A DNA stretch of 64,000 nucleotides from Chamaelirium japonicum (lineage: Eukaryota; Streptophyta; Magnoliopsida; Liliales; Melanthiaceae). Below, in pieces: positions 43,461 to 58,973 of this stretch; within the stretch, counting starts at the first letter, position 1; each line of letters begins with the position of its first letter. The DNA lies in contig OX393551.1 of the NCBI GenBank assembly GCA_947650365.1, positions 91,238,697 through 91,302,696 of the forward strand, in the 5' to 3' direction. Under the pieces are notes generated by a model. That model saw only the letters and a program-made list of their open reading frames with translations. It did no database searches and was not told the origin of the DNA. Made by a program: the position numbers and the translations under genes.

Positions 43461-46425
43461 ACGAATGAATTAGAATGGATTGAATTAGAACGAATCGTAC
43501 GAATGAATTAGAATGGATCGTACGAATGATATAGAATGGATCGTACGAATGAATTAGAATGGATTGAATTAGAATGAATCATACGAATGAATTAGAATGA
43601 ATCATACCGTACGAATGAATTAGAATGGATCATACGAAGGAATTAGAATGGATCGTACGAATGAATTAGAATGGATCGTACGAAGGAATTAGAATGGATC
43701 GTACGAAGGAATTAGAATGGATAGTACGAATGAATTAGAATGGATACCTTCGTGCAAATGAATTAGAATGGATCGTACGAATGAGTAAGAATGGATCGTA
43801 CGAATGAAATAGAATGGATCGTATGAATGAATTAGAATGGATTGTGCGAATGAATTAGAATGGATCGTACGAATGAATTAGAATAGATTGTGCGAATGAA
43901 TTAGAATGGATCGTACGAATGAATTAGAATGGATCGTACGAATGAATTAGCATGGATCGTACGAATGAATTAGAATGGATCGTGCGAATGAATTAGAATG
44001 GATCGTACGAATGAAATAGAATGGATTCACACGAATGTATCCATTCTAATTCATTCGTACGATCCATTCTAATTCATTCGTACAATCCATTCTAATTCAT
44101 TCGCACGATCCATTCGCATTCACTCAAACGATCCATTCTAATTCATGCATATGATCCATTCTAATTCATTCGCACGAATGTATCCATTCTAATTCATTCG
44201 TACGATCCATTCTAAATCATTTGTACGAATGTATCCACTCTAATTCATTCATACGATCCATTCTAATTCATTCGCACGAATGTATCCTTTCCAATTCATT
44301 CGTACGATCCATTCTAATTCATTCGCACAATCTATTCTAATTCATTCGTACGATCAATTCTAATTCATTAGCATGATCCATTCTAATTCATTCGTACGAT
44401 CTATTCTATTTCATTCGTACAATCCATTCTTACTCAATCGTATGATCCATTCTAATCCATTCGCACAATCTATTCTAATTCATTCGTACGATCCATTCTA
44501 TTTCATTCGTACGATCCATTCTAATTCCTACGATCCATTCTATTTCATTCATACGATCCATTTTAATTCATTCGCACGATCCATTCTAATTCATTCATAC
44601 GATCCATTCTAATTCATTCGTACGATCATTCTAATTTCTTCGTATGATCCATTCTAATTCCTTCGTACGATCCATTCAAATTCATTCGCACGAATCTATC
44701 CATTCTAATTCATTCGTACGATCCATTCTAATTCATTCGCACTATCCATTCTAATTCATTAATACGATCCAATCTAATTCATTCATACGATCTATTCTAA
44801 TTCATTCGCACGAATATATCCTTTCTAATTCATTCGTACGATCCATTCTAATTCATTCGCACAATCTATTCTAATTCATTAGTACGATCCATTCTAATTC
44901 ATTCGTACGATCCATTCTAATTCATTAGCACGATCCAAATTCATTTATCCGTACGATCTATTCTATTTCATTCATACGATCCATTCTTATCGCACGATCC
45001 ATTCTAATTCATTCGCACGATCCATTCTCCATTCTAATTCCTTCGTACGATCCATTCTAATTCCTTCGTATCCATTCTAATTCACTCATACGATCCATTC
45101 TAATTCATTCATACGATCCATTCTAATTCATTCGCATGAATGTATCCATTCTAATTCATTCGTACGATCCATTCTAATTCATTCGCACAATCTATTCTAA
45201 TTCATTCATACGATTCATCCTAATTCATTCGCACGAATGTATCCATTCTAATTCATTCGTACGATCCATTCTTACTCATTCGTACGATCCATTCGTATTC
45301 ATTCTAATTCATTCGTACGATCTATTCTAATTCATTCGTACGATCCATTCTAATTCATTAATATGATCCAATCTAATTCATTCATACGATCCATTCTAAT
45401 TCATTCGTACGATCCATTCTAATTCATTCGCACGATCCATTCTAATTCATTCGCACGATCCATTCTAATTCATTCATACGATCCATTCTAATTCATTCGT
45501 ACGATCCATTCTAATTCTTTCGTAAGATCCAATCTAATTCATTCATACGATCCATTCTAATTCTTTCGCACGAATGTATCCATTCTAATTCATTCATACG
45601 ATCCATTCTAATTCATTCGTACGATACATTCTAATTCATTCGCACGATCCATTCTAATTCATTCGCACGATCCATTCTAATTCATTCATACGATCCATTC
45701 TAATTCATTCGTACGATCCATTCTAATTCATTCGTATGATCCAATCTAATTCATTCATACGATCCATTCTAATTCTTTTGCACGAATGTATCCATTCTAA
45801 TTCATTCGTACGATCCATTCTAATTCATTAGCACGAAAAAACACGATCCACTCACATACGAATAAATTAGAATGAATTAGAATGGATTGTGTGAATGAAA
45901 TTGATCGTACGAATGAATTAGAATAGATTGTGAGAATGAATTAGAATGGATCGTACGAATGAATTGGAATGGATCATACGAATGAATTAGAATGGATAGT
46001 ACGAATGAATTATAATGGATACATTCATGCGAATGAATTAGAATGGATCGTATGAATGAATTAGAATGGATCGTATGAGTGAATTAGAATGGATACGAAG
46101 GAATTAGAATGGATCGTATGAAGGAATTAGAATGGAGAATGGATCGTGCAAATGAATTAGAATGGATCGTACGAATGAAATAGAATAGATCGTACGGATA
46201 AATGAATTTGGATCGTGCTAATGAATTAGAATGGATCGTACGAATGAATTAGAATGGATCGTACTAATGAATTAGAATAGATTGTGCGAATGAATTAGAA
46301 TGGATCGTACGAATGAATTAGAAAGGATATATTCGTGCGAATGAATTAGAATAGATCGTATGAATGAATTAGATTGGATCGTATTAATGAATTAGAAAGG
46401 ATCGTGCGAATGAATTAGAATGGAT
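43461..46425 (+). repeat. ~2.95-kb tandem unit B2
   Basis: Counterpart of unit A2. + alpha block 44,027-45,858, A6 junction element 45,831-45,860, then the - part. GGATTGAATTAGAACG at about 43,477 marks its start. Confidence 0.8.
45831..45860 (+). repeat. A6 junction element, copy 7
   Basis: Counterpart of copy 2 in segment B; spacing to copy 6 is 2,968 bp, as in segment A. Confidence 0.85.
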
Positions 46426-47648
46426 CGTACGAAGGAATTAGAATGGATAGATTCGTGCGAATGAATTTGAATGGATCGTACGAAGGAATTAGAATGGATC
46501 GTACGAAGGAATTAGAATAGATCATACAAAGAAATTAGAATGGATCGTACGAATGAATTAGAATGGATCGTATGAATGAATTAGAATGGATCGTGCGAAT
46601 GAATTAAAATGGATCATATGAATGAAATAGAATGGATCGTATGAATTAGAATGGATCGTACGAATGAAATAGAATGGATCGTACGAATGAATTAGAATAG
46701 ATTGTGCGAATGGATTAGAATGGATCATACGATTGAGTAAGAATGGATTGTACGAATGAAATAGAATAGATCGTACGAATGAATTAGAATGGATCATGCT
46801 AATGAATTAGAATTGATCGTACGAATGAATTAGAATAGATTGTGCGAATGAATTAGAATGGATCGTACGAATGAATTGGAATATGGATCGTACGAAGGAA
46901 TTAGACGTACGAATGAATTAGAATGGATACCTTCGTGCAAATGAATTAGAATGGATCGTACGAATGAGTAAGAATGGATCGTACGAATGAAATAGAATGG
47001 ATCGTATGAATGAATTAGAATGGATCGTGCGAATGAATTAGAATGGATCGTACGAATAAATTAGAATAGATTGTGCGAATGAATTAGAATGGATCGTACG
47101 AATGAATTAGAATGGATCGTACGAATGAATTAGAATGGATCGTATGAATGAATTAGAATGGATCGTGCGAATGAATTAGAATGGATCGTGCGAATGAATT
47201 AGAATGGATCGTACGAATGAATTATAATGGATACATTCGTGCGAAAGAATTGATAGTACGAATGAATTAGAATGGATCGTACGAATGAGTAAAAATGGAT
47301 CGTGCGAATGAATTAGAATGGATCGTACGCAATGAATTAGAATGGATCGTACGAATGAATTAGAATGGATCGTATGAATGAAATAGAATGGATCGTACGA
47401 ATGAATTAGAATGGATCGTGCGGATGAATTAGAATGGATCGTACGAATGAATTAGAATGGATCGTACGAAGGAATTAGAATGGATTGTACGAATGAATTA
47501 GAAAGGATACATTCGAATTCGTTCGTACGATCCATTCTAATTCCTTCGCACGATCCATTCTAATTCATTCGCACGATCTATTCTAAGTCATTCATACGAT
47601 CCATTCTAATTCATTCACACAATCCATTCTAATTCATTCTAATTTATT

Positions 47649-47678
47649 CGTATGTGAGTGGATCGTGTTTTTTCATGC
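47649..47678 (-). repeat. A6 junction element, copy 8 (inverted)
   Basis: Counterpart of copy 3, with the same CATGC ending. Confidence 0.85.
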
Positions 47679-48487
47679 TAATGAATTAGAATGGATCGTA
47701 CGAATGAATTAGGAAGGATACATTCGTGCGAAAGAATTAGAATGGATCGTATGAATGAATTAGATAGGATCGTATAAATGAATTAGAATAGATCGTACGA
47801 ATGAATTAGAATGGATCGTGCTAATGAATTAGAATGGATCGTGCGAATGAATTAGAATGGATCGTGCGAATGAATTAGAATGGATCGTACGCAATGAATT
47901 AGAATGGATCGTACGAATGAATTAGAATGGATCGTACGATCCATTCTAATTCATTCGTACGATCCATTCTAATTCATTCTCACTATCTATTCTAATTCAT
48001 TCGTACGATCCATTCTAATTCATTCGCACGATGCATTCTAATTCATTCGCACGATGCATTCTAATTCATTCTCACTATCTATTCTAATTCATTCGTACGA
48101 TCCATTCTAATTCATTCGTACGATTCATTCTAATTCAATCCATTATAATTCATTCGTACGATCCATTCTTACTCATTCGTACGATCCATTCTAATTCATT
48201 CGCACGAATGAATCCATTCTAATTCATTCGTATGATCCATTCTAATTCATTCGCATGAATGTATCCATTCTAATTCATTCGTACGATCCATTCTATCTCA
48301 TTCGTACAATCCATTCTATTTCATTTGTATGATCCATTCTAATTCATTCGCACGATCCATTCTAATTTATTCGCATGATCCATTCTAATTTATTCGTACG
48401 ATCCATTCTAATTCATTCATACGATCCATTCTAATTCATTCATATGATCCATTCTAATTCATTCATACGATCCATTCTAATTCATTA

Positions 48488-48517
48488 GTACGAAAAAACA
48501 CGATCCACTCACATACG
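48488..48517 (+). repeat. A6 junction element, copy 9
   Basis: Counterpart of copy 4, keeping its GTACG variant. Confidence 0.85.
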
Positions 48518-51500
48518 AATAAATTAGAATGAATTAGAATGGATTGTGTGAATGAATTAGAATGGATCGTATGAATGAATTAGAATGGATCGTGCGAATG
48601 AATTAGAATGGTTCGTGCGAATGAATTAGAATATGGATCGTACGAAGGAATTAGAATGGATCGTACAAATGAATTCGAATGTATCCTTTCTAATTCATTC
48701 GTACGATCCATTCTAATTCCTTCGTACGATCCATTCTAATTCATTCATACGGTCCATTCTAATTCATTCGCACGATCCATTCTAATTCATTCGTACGATC
48801 CATTCTATTTCATTCATACGATCCATTCTAATTCGTTCATACGATCCATTCTAATTCCTTCGTACGATCCATTCTAATTCATTCGTACGATCCATTCTTA
48901 CTCAATCGTACGTATGAATGAATTAGAATGGATCGTGCGAATGAATTAGAATGGATTATATGAATGAAATAGAATGGATCATACGAATGAAATAGAATGG
49001 ATCGTACGAAGGAATTAGAATGGATCGTATGAATGAATTAGAGTGGATACATTCGTGCGAATGAATTCGAATAAATCATGCGAATGAATTAGAATGGATT
49101 GTACGAATGAATTAGAATGGATCGTACGAATGAAATAGAATGGATCGTACGAATGAATTAGAATGGATACATTCGTGCAAAAGAAATAGAATTGATTGTA
49201 TGAATGAATTAGAATGGATCGTGTGAATGAATTAGAATGGATCATACGAATGAAATAGAATGGATACATTCGTGCGAATGAATTCGAATGGATCGTGCGA
49301 ATGAATTAGAATGGATCGTACGAATGAATTAGAATGGATCGTATGAATGAATTAGAATGGATCGTGCGAATGAATTAGAATGGATCGTGCGAATGAATTA
49401 GAATGGATCGTATGAATGAATTAGATTGGATCGTATTAATGAATTAAAATGGATCGTACGAATGAATTAGAATAGATCGTACGAATGAATTAGAATGGAT
49501 ACGAATGGATCGTACGAATGAGTAAGAATGGATCGTACGAATGAAATAGAATGGATTGTACGAATGAATTAGAATGGATACATTCGTGCGAATGAATTAG
49601 GATGGATCGTATGAATGAATTAGAATAGATTATGTGAATGAATTAGAATGGATCGTACGAATGAATTAGAATGGATACATTCATGCGAATGAATTAGAAT
49701 GGATCATATGAATGAATTAGAATGGATCGTATGAGTGAATTAGAATGGATACGAAGGAATTAGAATGGATCGTACGAAGGAATTAGAATGGAGAATGGAT
49801 CATGCAAATGAATTAGAATGGATCGTGCGATAAGAATGGATCGTACGAATGAAATGGAATAGATCGTACGGATAAATGAATTTGGATCGTGCTAATGAAT
49901 TAGAATGGATCGTACGAATGAATTAGAATGGATCGTACGAAGGAATTAGAATGAATTAGAATGGATCGCACGAAGGTATCCATTCTAATTCATTCGTACT
50001 ATCCATTCTAATTCCTTCGTACGATCCATTCTAATTCCTTCGTACGATCCATTCTAATTCATTCGTACGATCCATTCTAATTCATTCATACGATCCATTC
50101 TAATTCCTTCGTATGATCCATTCTAATTCATTCATACAATCCATTCTAATTCTTTTGCACGAATGTATCCATTCTAATTCATTCGTTCGATCCATTCTAA
50201 TTCATTCGTACGATCCATTCTAATTCATTCGCACGATCCATTCTAATTCATGCATACGATCCAATCTAATTCATTCATACGATCCATTCTAATTCATTCG
50301 CACGAATGTATCCATTCTAATTCATTCGTACATGTATGAATGAATTAGAATGGATCGTACGAATGAATTAGAGTTGATACATTCGTGCAAATGAATTAGA
50401 ATGGATCGTATGAATGAATTAGATTGGATCGTATGCATGAATTAGAATGGAACGTGCGAATGAATTAGAATGGATCGTGCGAATGAATTAGAATGGATCG
50501 TACGAATGAATTAGAATGGATCGTATGAATGAATTAGATTGGATCGTATTAATAAATTAGAATGGATCGTACGAATGAATTAGAATAGATCGTACGAATG
50601 GATTAGAATGGATACGAATGGATCGTACGAATGAGTAAGAATGGATCGTACGAATGAAATAGAATGGATTGTACGAATGAATTAGAATGGATACATTCGT
50701 GCGAATGAATTAGGATGGATCGTATGAATGAATTAGAATAGATTATGCGAATGAATTAGAATAGATCGTACGAAGGAATTACAATGGATTGTATGAATGA
50801 ATTAGAATAGATCGTATGAATGAATTAGAATGGATCGTGCGAATGAATTAGAATGGATAGTATGAATGAAATAGAATGGATCGTATGAATTAGAATGGAT
50901 TGTATGAATGAATTAGAATGGATCGTGCGAATGAATTAAAATGGATTGTATGAATGAAATAGAATGGATCGTATGAATTAGAATGGATCGTACGAATGAA
51001 ATAGAATGGATCGTACGAATGAATTAGAATAGATTGTGCGAATGGATTAGAATGGATCATACGATTGAGTAAGAATGGATTGTACGAATGAAATAGAATA
51101 GATCGTACGAATGAATTAGAATGGATCGTATGAATGAATTAGAATAGATCGTACGAATGAATTAAAATGGATCGTATAAATGAATTAGAATGGATCGTAC
51201 GAATGAGTAAGAATGGATCGTACGAATGAAATAGAATGGATCGTATGAATGAATTAGAATGGATCGTGCGAATGAATTAGAATGGATCGTTTGAATGAAT
51301 TAGAATAGATTGTGCGAATGAATTAGAATGGATCGTACGAATGAATTAGAATGGATCGTACGAATGAATTAGAATGGATCGTGCGAATGAATTAGAATTG
51401 ATCGTACGAATGAATTAGAATGGATCGTACGAATGAATTAGAATGGATCGTTCGAATGAATTAGAATAGATTGTGCGAATGAATTAGAATGGATCGTACG

Positions 51501-54500
51501 AATGAATTAGAAAGAATACATTCGTGCGAATGAATTAGAATGGATCGTATGAGTGTGAATGAATTAGAATGGATCGTGCGAATGAATTAGAATGGATCGT
51601 ATTAATGAATTAGAATGGATCGTGCGAATGAATTAGAATGGATCGTACGAATGAGTAAGAATGGATCGTGCGAATGAATTAGAATGGATCATATGAATGA
51701 ATTAGAATGAATCGTATGAATGAATTAGAATGGATCGTGCGAATAAATTAGAATGGATCATATGAATGAATTAGAATAGATTGTGCGAATGAATTAGAAT
51801 GGATCGTACGAATGAATTAGAATGGATACATTCGTGCGAATGAATTAGAATGGATCGTATGAATGAATTAGAATCGATCGTACGAATGAATTAGAATGGA
51901 TCATGCGAATGAATTAGAATGGATCGTGCGAATGAATTAGAATGGATCGTACGAATGAAATAGAATGGATTGTACGAATGAGATAGAATGGATCGTACGA
52001 ATGAATTAGAATGGATACATTCATGCGAATGAATTAGAATGGATCATTCGAATAAATTAGAATGGATTCATTCGTGCGAATGAATTAGAATGGTTCGTAT
52101 GAATGAGTAAGAATGGATCGTACGAATGAATTAGAATGGATTGAATTAGAATGAATCGTACGAATGAATTAGAATGGATCGTACGAATGAATTAGAATGG
52201 ATTGAATTAGAATGAATCGTACGAATGAATTAGAATGAATCATACCGTACGAATGAATTAGAATGGATCATACGAAGGAATTAGAATGGATCATACGAAT
52301 GAATTAGAATGGATCGTACGAAGGAATTAGAATGGATCGTACGAAGGAATTATAATGGATAGTACGAATAAATTAGAATGGATACCTTCGTGCAAATGAA
52401 TTAGAATGGATCGTACGAATGAGTAAGAATGGATCGTACGAATGAAATAGAATGGATCGTATGAATGAATTAGAATGGATCGTGCGAATGAATTAGAATG
52501 GATCGTACGAATGAATTAGAATAGATTGTGCGAATGAATTAGAATGGATCGTACGAATGAATTAGAATGGATCGTACGAATGAATTAGAATGGATCATAT
52601 GAATGAATTAGAATGGATCGTGCGAATGAATTAGAATGGATCGTACGAATGAAATAGAATAAATTCGCACGAATGTATCCATTATAATTCATTCGTACGA
52701 TCCATTCTAATTCATTCGTACAATCCATTCTAATTCATTCGCACGATCTATTCGCATCCACTCAAACGATCCATTCTAATTCATTCATATGATCCATTCT
52801 AATTTATTCGCACGAATGTATCCATTCTAATTCATTCGTACGATCCATTCTAATTCATTTGTACGAATGTATCCACTCTAATTCATTCATACGATCCATT
52901 CTAATTCATTCGCACGAATGTATCCATTCCAATTCATTCGTACGATCCATTCTAATTCATTCGCACAATCTATTCTAATTCATTCGTTCGATCAATTCTA
53001 ATTCATTCGTACTATCCATTCTAATTCATTCGCACAATCCATTCTAATTCATTCATACAATCCATTCTAATTCATTCGTACGATCCATTCTAATTCATTC
53101 GTACGATCCATTCTAATTCATTCGCACGAATGTATCCATTCCAATTCATTCGTACGATCCATTCTAATTCATTCGCACGATCCATTATAATTCATTAATA
53201 CGATCCAATCTAATTCATTCATACGATCTATTCTAATTCATTCGCACGAATATATCCTTTCTAATTCATTCGTACGATCCATTCTAATTCATTCGCACAA
53301 TCTATTCTAATTCATTCGTACGATCCATTCTAATTCATTCGTACGATCCATTCTAATTCATTAGCACGATCCAAATTCATTTATCCGTACGATCTATTCT
53401 ATTTCATTCGTACGATCCATTCTTATCGCACGATCCATTCTAATTCATTCGCACGATCCATTCTCCATTCTAATTCCTTCGTACGATCCATTCTAATTCC
53501 TTCGTATCCATTCTAATTCACCCATACGATCCATTCTAATTTATTCATACGATCCATTCTAATTCATTCGCATGAATGCATCCACTCTAATTCATTCGTA
53601 CGATCCATTCTAATTCATTCGCACAATCTATTCTAATTCATTCATACGATCCATCCTAATTCATTCGCACGAATGTATCCATTCTAATTCATTCGTACAA
53701 TCCATTCTATTTCATTCGTACGATCCATTCTTACTCATTCGTACGATCCATTCGTATCCATTCTAATTCATTCGTACGATCTATTCTAATTCATTCGTAC
53801 GATTCATTCTAATTCAATCCATTCTAATTCATTCGTACGATCCATTCTAATTCATTCATATTAGAATGGATCGTACGAATGAGTAAGAATGGATCGTATG
53901 AATGAAATAGAATGGATCGTATGAGTGAATTAGAATGGTTCGTGCGAATGAATTAGAATGGATCGTACGAATGAATTAGAATAGATTGTGCGAATGAATT
54001 AGAATGGATCGTACGAATGAATTAGAATCGATTGTACGAATGAATTAGAATGGATCAAGCGAATGAATTAGAATGGATCATGCGAATGAATTAGAATGGA
54101 TCATACGAATGAAATAGAATGGATTGTACGAATGAGATAGAATGGATCGTACGAATGAATTAGAATGGATACATTCATGCGAATGAATTAGAATGGATCA
54201 TACGAATGAATTAGAATGGATTCATTCGTGCGGATGAATTAGAATGGATCGTACGAATGAGTAAGAATGGATCGTACGAATGAATTAGAATGGATTGAAT
54301 TAGAATGAATCGTACGAATGAATTAGAATGGATCGTACGAATGAATTAGAATGGATCGTATGAATGAATTAGAATGGATTGAATTAGAATGAATTGTACG
54401 AATGAATTAGAATGAATCATACCGTACGAATGAATTAGATTGGATCATACGAAGGAATTAGAATGGATCGTACGAATGAATTAGAATGGATCGTACGAAT

Positions 54501-57500
54501 GAATTAGAATGGATCGTACGAAGGAATTAGAATGGATCGTACGAAGGAATAAGAACAGATAGTACGAATGAATTAGAATGGATACCTTCGTGCAAATGAA
54601 TTAGAATGGATCGTACGAATGAGTAAGAATGGATCGTACGAATGAAATAGAATGGATCGTATGAATGAATTAGAAAGGATTGTGCGAATGAATTAGAATG
54701 GATCGTACGAATGAATTAGAATGGATCATGCGAATGAATTAGAATGGATCGTACGAATGAATTAGAATAGATTGTGCGAATGAATTAGAATGGATCGTAC
54801 GAATGAATTAGAATGGATCGTACGAATGAATTAGAATGGATCGTACGAATGAATTAGAATGGATCGTATGAATGAATTAGAATGGATCGTACGAATGAAT
54901 TAGAATGGATCGTAGAATGAATTAGAATGGATCGTGCGAATAAATTAGAATGGATCGTATGAATGAATTAGAATAGATTGTGCAAATGAAATATAATGGA
55001 TTGTACGAATGAGATAGAATGGATCGTACGAATGAATTATAATGGATACATTCATGCTAATGAATTAGAATGGATCATACGAATGAATTAGAATGGATTC
55101 ATTCGTGCGAATGAATTAGAATGGATCGTACGAATGAGTAAGAATGGATCGTACGAATGAATTAGAATGGATTGAATTAGAATGAATCGTACGAATGAAT
55201 TAGAATAAATCGTTCGAATGAATTAGAATGGATCGTACGAATGAATTAGAATGGATTGAATTAGAATGAATCGTACGAATGAATTAGAATGAATCATACC
55301 GTACGAATGAATTAGAATGGATCGTACAAAGGAATTAGAATGGATCGTACGAATGAATTCGAATGTATCCTTTCTAATTCATTCGTACGATCCATTCTAA
55401 TTCCTTCGTACGATCCATTCTAATTCATTCGTACGATCCATTCTAATTCATTCGCACGATCCATTCTTATTCATTCGTACGATCCATTATATTTCATTCA
55501 TACGATCCATTCTAATTCATTCGCACGATCCATTCTAATTCATTCATACGATCCATTCTATTTCATTCGTACGATCCATTCTTACTCATTCGTACGATCC
55601 GTTCTAATTCATTTGCACGAAGGTATCCATTCTAATTCCTTCGTACGATCCATTCTAATTCCTTCGTACGATCCATTCTAATTCATTCGTACGATCCATT
55701 CTAATTCATTCGTACAATCCATTCTAATTCCTTTGTACGATCCATTCTAATTCATTCATACGATCCATTCTAATTCATTCGTACGATCTATTCTATTTCA
55801 TTCATACGATCCATTCTAATTCAATAATACGATCCATTCTAATTCATTCGCACGATCCATTCTAATTCATTCACACTCATACGATCCATTCTAATTCATT
55901 CGTACGAATGAATTAGAGTGGATACATTCGTACAAATGAATTAGAATGGATCGTATGAATGAATTAGAGTGGATACATTCGTACAAATGAATTAGAATGG
56001 ATTGTACGAATGAATTAGAATGGATACATTCGTGCGAATGAATTAGAATGGATCATATGAATGAATTAGAATGGATCGTTTGAGTGAATGCGAATGGATT
56101 GTGCGAATGAATTAGAATGGATTGTACGAATGAATTAGAATGGATCGTACGAATGCATTAGAATGGATACATTCGTGCGAATCCATTCTATTTCATTCGT
56201 ACGATCCATTCTAATTCATTCGCACGATCCATTTTAATTCATTCATACGATCCATTCTAATTCATTCGTACGATCCATTCTAATTCATTCGTACGATCCA
56301 TTCTAATTCATTCGCACGATCTATTCTAATTCATTCGTACGATCCATTCTAATTCATTCGCACGATCCATTTTAATTCATTCATACGATCCATTCTATTT
56401 CATTCGTACGATCCATTCTTACTCATTCGTACGATCCATTCTAATTCATTTGCACGAAGGTATCCATTCTAATTCATTCGTACTATCCATTCTAATTCCT
56501 TCGTACGATCCATTCTAATTCCTTCGTACGATCCATTCTAATTCATTCGGACGATCCATTCTAATTCCTTCGTATGATCCATTCTAATTCATTCGTACGG
56601 TTTGATTCATTCTAATTCATTCGTACGATTCATTCTAATTCAATCCATTCTAATTCATTCGTACGATCCATTCTAATTCATTCGTACGATCCATTCTAAT
56701 TCATTCGTACGATTCATTCTAATTCATTAGAATGGATCGTACGAATGAATTAGAATGGATTGAATTAGAATGAATCGTACGAATGAATTAGAATGGATCG
56801 TACGAATAAAATAGAATGGATCGTACGAATGAATTGGAATAGATACATTCGTGCGAATGAATTAGAATGGATCGTATGAATGAATTAGAGTGGCTATATT
56901 CGTACAAATGAATTAGAATGGATCGTGCAAATGAATTAGAATGGATCGTGCGAATGAATTAGAATGGATCGAACGAATGAATTAGAATGGATCGTATGAA
57001 TGAATTAGATTGGATCGTATTAATGAATTAGAATGGATCGTGCAAATGAATTAGAATGGATCGTACGAATGAATTAGAATGGATCGTACGAATGACTTAG
57101 AATGGATCGTTCGAATGAATTAGAATAGATTATGCGAATGAATTAGAATGGATCGTACGAATGAATTAGAAAGGATACATTCGTGCGAATGAATTAGAAT
57201 GGATCGTATGAGTGTGAATGAATTAGAATGGATCGTACGAATGAATTAGAATGGATCGTATTAATGAATTAGAATGGATCGTGCGAATGAATTAGAATGG
57301 ATCGTACGAATGAGTAAGAATGGATCGTGCGAATGAATTAGAATGGATTGTACGAATGAATTAGAATGGATCGTACGAATGAATTAGAATGGATACATTC
57401 GTGCGAATCCATTCTATTTCATTCGTACGATCCATTCTAATTCATTTGCACGATCCATTCTAATTCATTTGCACGATCCATTCTAATTCATTTGCACGAT

Positions 57501-58973
57501 CCATTCTAATTCATTCGTACGATCCATTCTAATTCATTCGTACGATCCATTCTAATTCATTCGCACAATCTATTCTAATTCATTCGCACGATCCATTCTA
57601 ATTCATTCATACGATCCATTCTATTTCATTCGTACGATCCATTCTTACTCATTCGTATGATCCATTCTAATTCATTTGCACGAAGGTATCCATTCTAATT
57701 CATTCGTACTATCCATTCTAATTCCTTCGTACGATCCATTCTAATTCCTTCGTACGATCTATTCTAATTCATTCGCACGATCCATTCTAATTCATTCATA
57801 CGATCCATTCTATTTCATTCGTACGATCCATTCTTACTCAATCGTACGATCCATTCTAATTCATTTGCACGAAGGTATCCATTCTAATTCATTCGTACTA
57901 TCCATTATAATTCCTTTGTACGATCCATTCTAATTCATTCGTACGATCCATTCTAATTCATTCGTACGATCCATTCTAATTCCTTCGTATGATCCATTCT
58001 AATTCATTCGTACGGTATGATTCATTCTAATTCATTCGTACGATTCATTCTAATTCAATCCATTCTAATTCATTCGTACTATCCATTCTAATTCATTCGT
58101 ACGATCCATTCTAATTCATTCGTACGATTCATTCTAATTCAATCCATTCTAATTCATTCGTATGATCCATTCTTACTCATTCGTACGATCCATTCTAATT
58201 CATTCGCACGAATGAATCCATTCTAATTCATTCGTATGATCCATTCTAATTCATTAGAACGAATGTATCCATTCTAATTCATTCGTACGATCCATTCTAT
58301 CTCATTCGTACAATCCATTCTATTTCATTCGTATGATCCATTCTAATTCATTCGCATGATCCATTCTAATTCATTCGCATGATCCATTCTAATTCATTCG
58401 TACGATCGATTCTAATTCATTCATACGATCCATTCTAATTCATTCATATGATCCATTCTAATTCATTCGCACGATCCATTCTTACTCATTCGTACGATCC
58501 ATTCTAATTCATTCGCACGATCCATTCTAATTCATTAATACGATCCATTCTAATTCATTCGCACGATCCATTCTAATTCATTCACACTCATACGATCCAT
58601 TCTAATTCATTCGCACGAATGTATCCTTTCTAATTCATTCGTACGATCCATTCTAATTCATTCGCACAATCTATTCTAATTCATTCGAACGATCCATTCT
58701 AATTCATTCGTACGATCCATTCTAATTCATTCGCACGATCCATTCTAATTCATTCGCACGATCCATTTTAATTCATTAGCACGATCCATTTTAATTCATT
58801 CGTACGATCCATTCTAATTCATTTATACGATCCAATCTTATTCATTCATACGATCCATTCTAATTCATTCGCACGAATGTATCCATTCAAATTCATTCGT
58901 ACGATCCATTCTAATTCATTCGCACGATCCATTCTAATTCATTCGTACGATCCATTCTATTTCATTTATACGA

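Larger units (their letters stand above)
40642..58973 (+). repeat. 18.3-kb segmental repeat, copy B
   Basis: Second direct copy of 10,680-28,996, with the same sequence of about 19 orientation switches and the same junction sequences. It contains its own pair of ~2.95-kb tandem units, three of the A6 junction elements in + and one in - orientation, and the same + block order near 57,408-58,973. Copy A lacks about 60 bp at 19,920-19,970 relative to 49,861-49,970, which explains the local change of offset from 29,937 to 29,998. Confidence 0.88.
46426..58973. repeat. Remainder of copy B
   Basis: - alpha segment (about 46,500-46,840), then switches at 47,515, 47,652, 47,936, 48,514, 48,676, 48,911, 49,970, 50,334, 52,665, 53,860, 55,360, 55,906, 56,181, 56,727 and 57,407, each matching copy A. 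At 46,900 the text TTAGACGTACG shows a small deletion relative to TTAGACTGGATAGTACG at 16,961. Confidence 0.8.
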
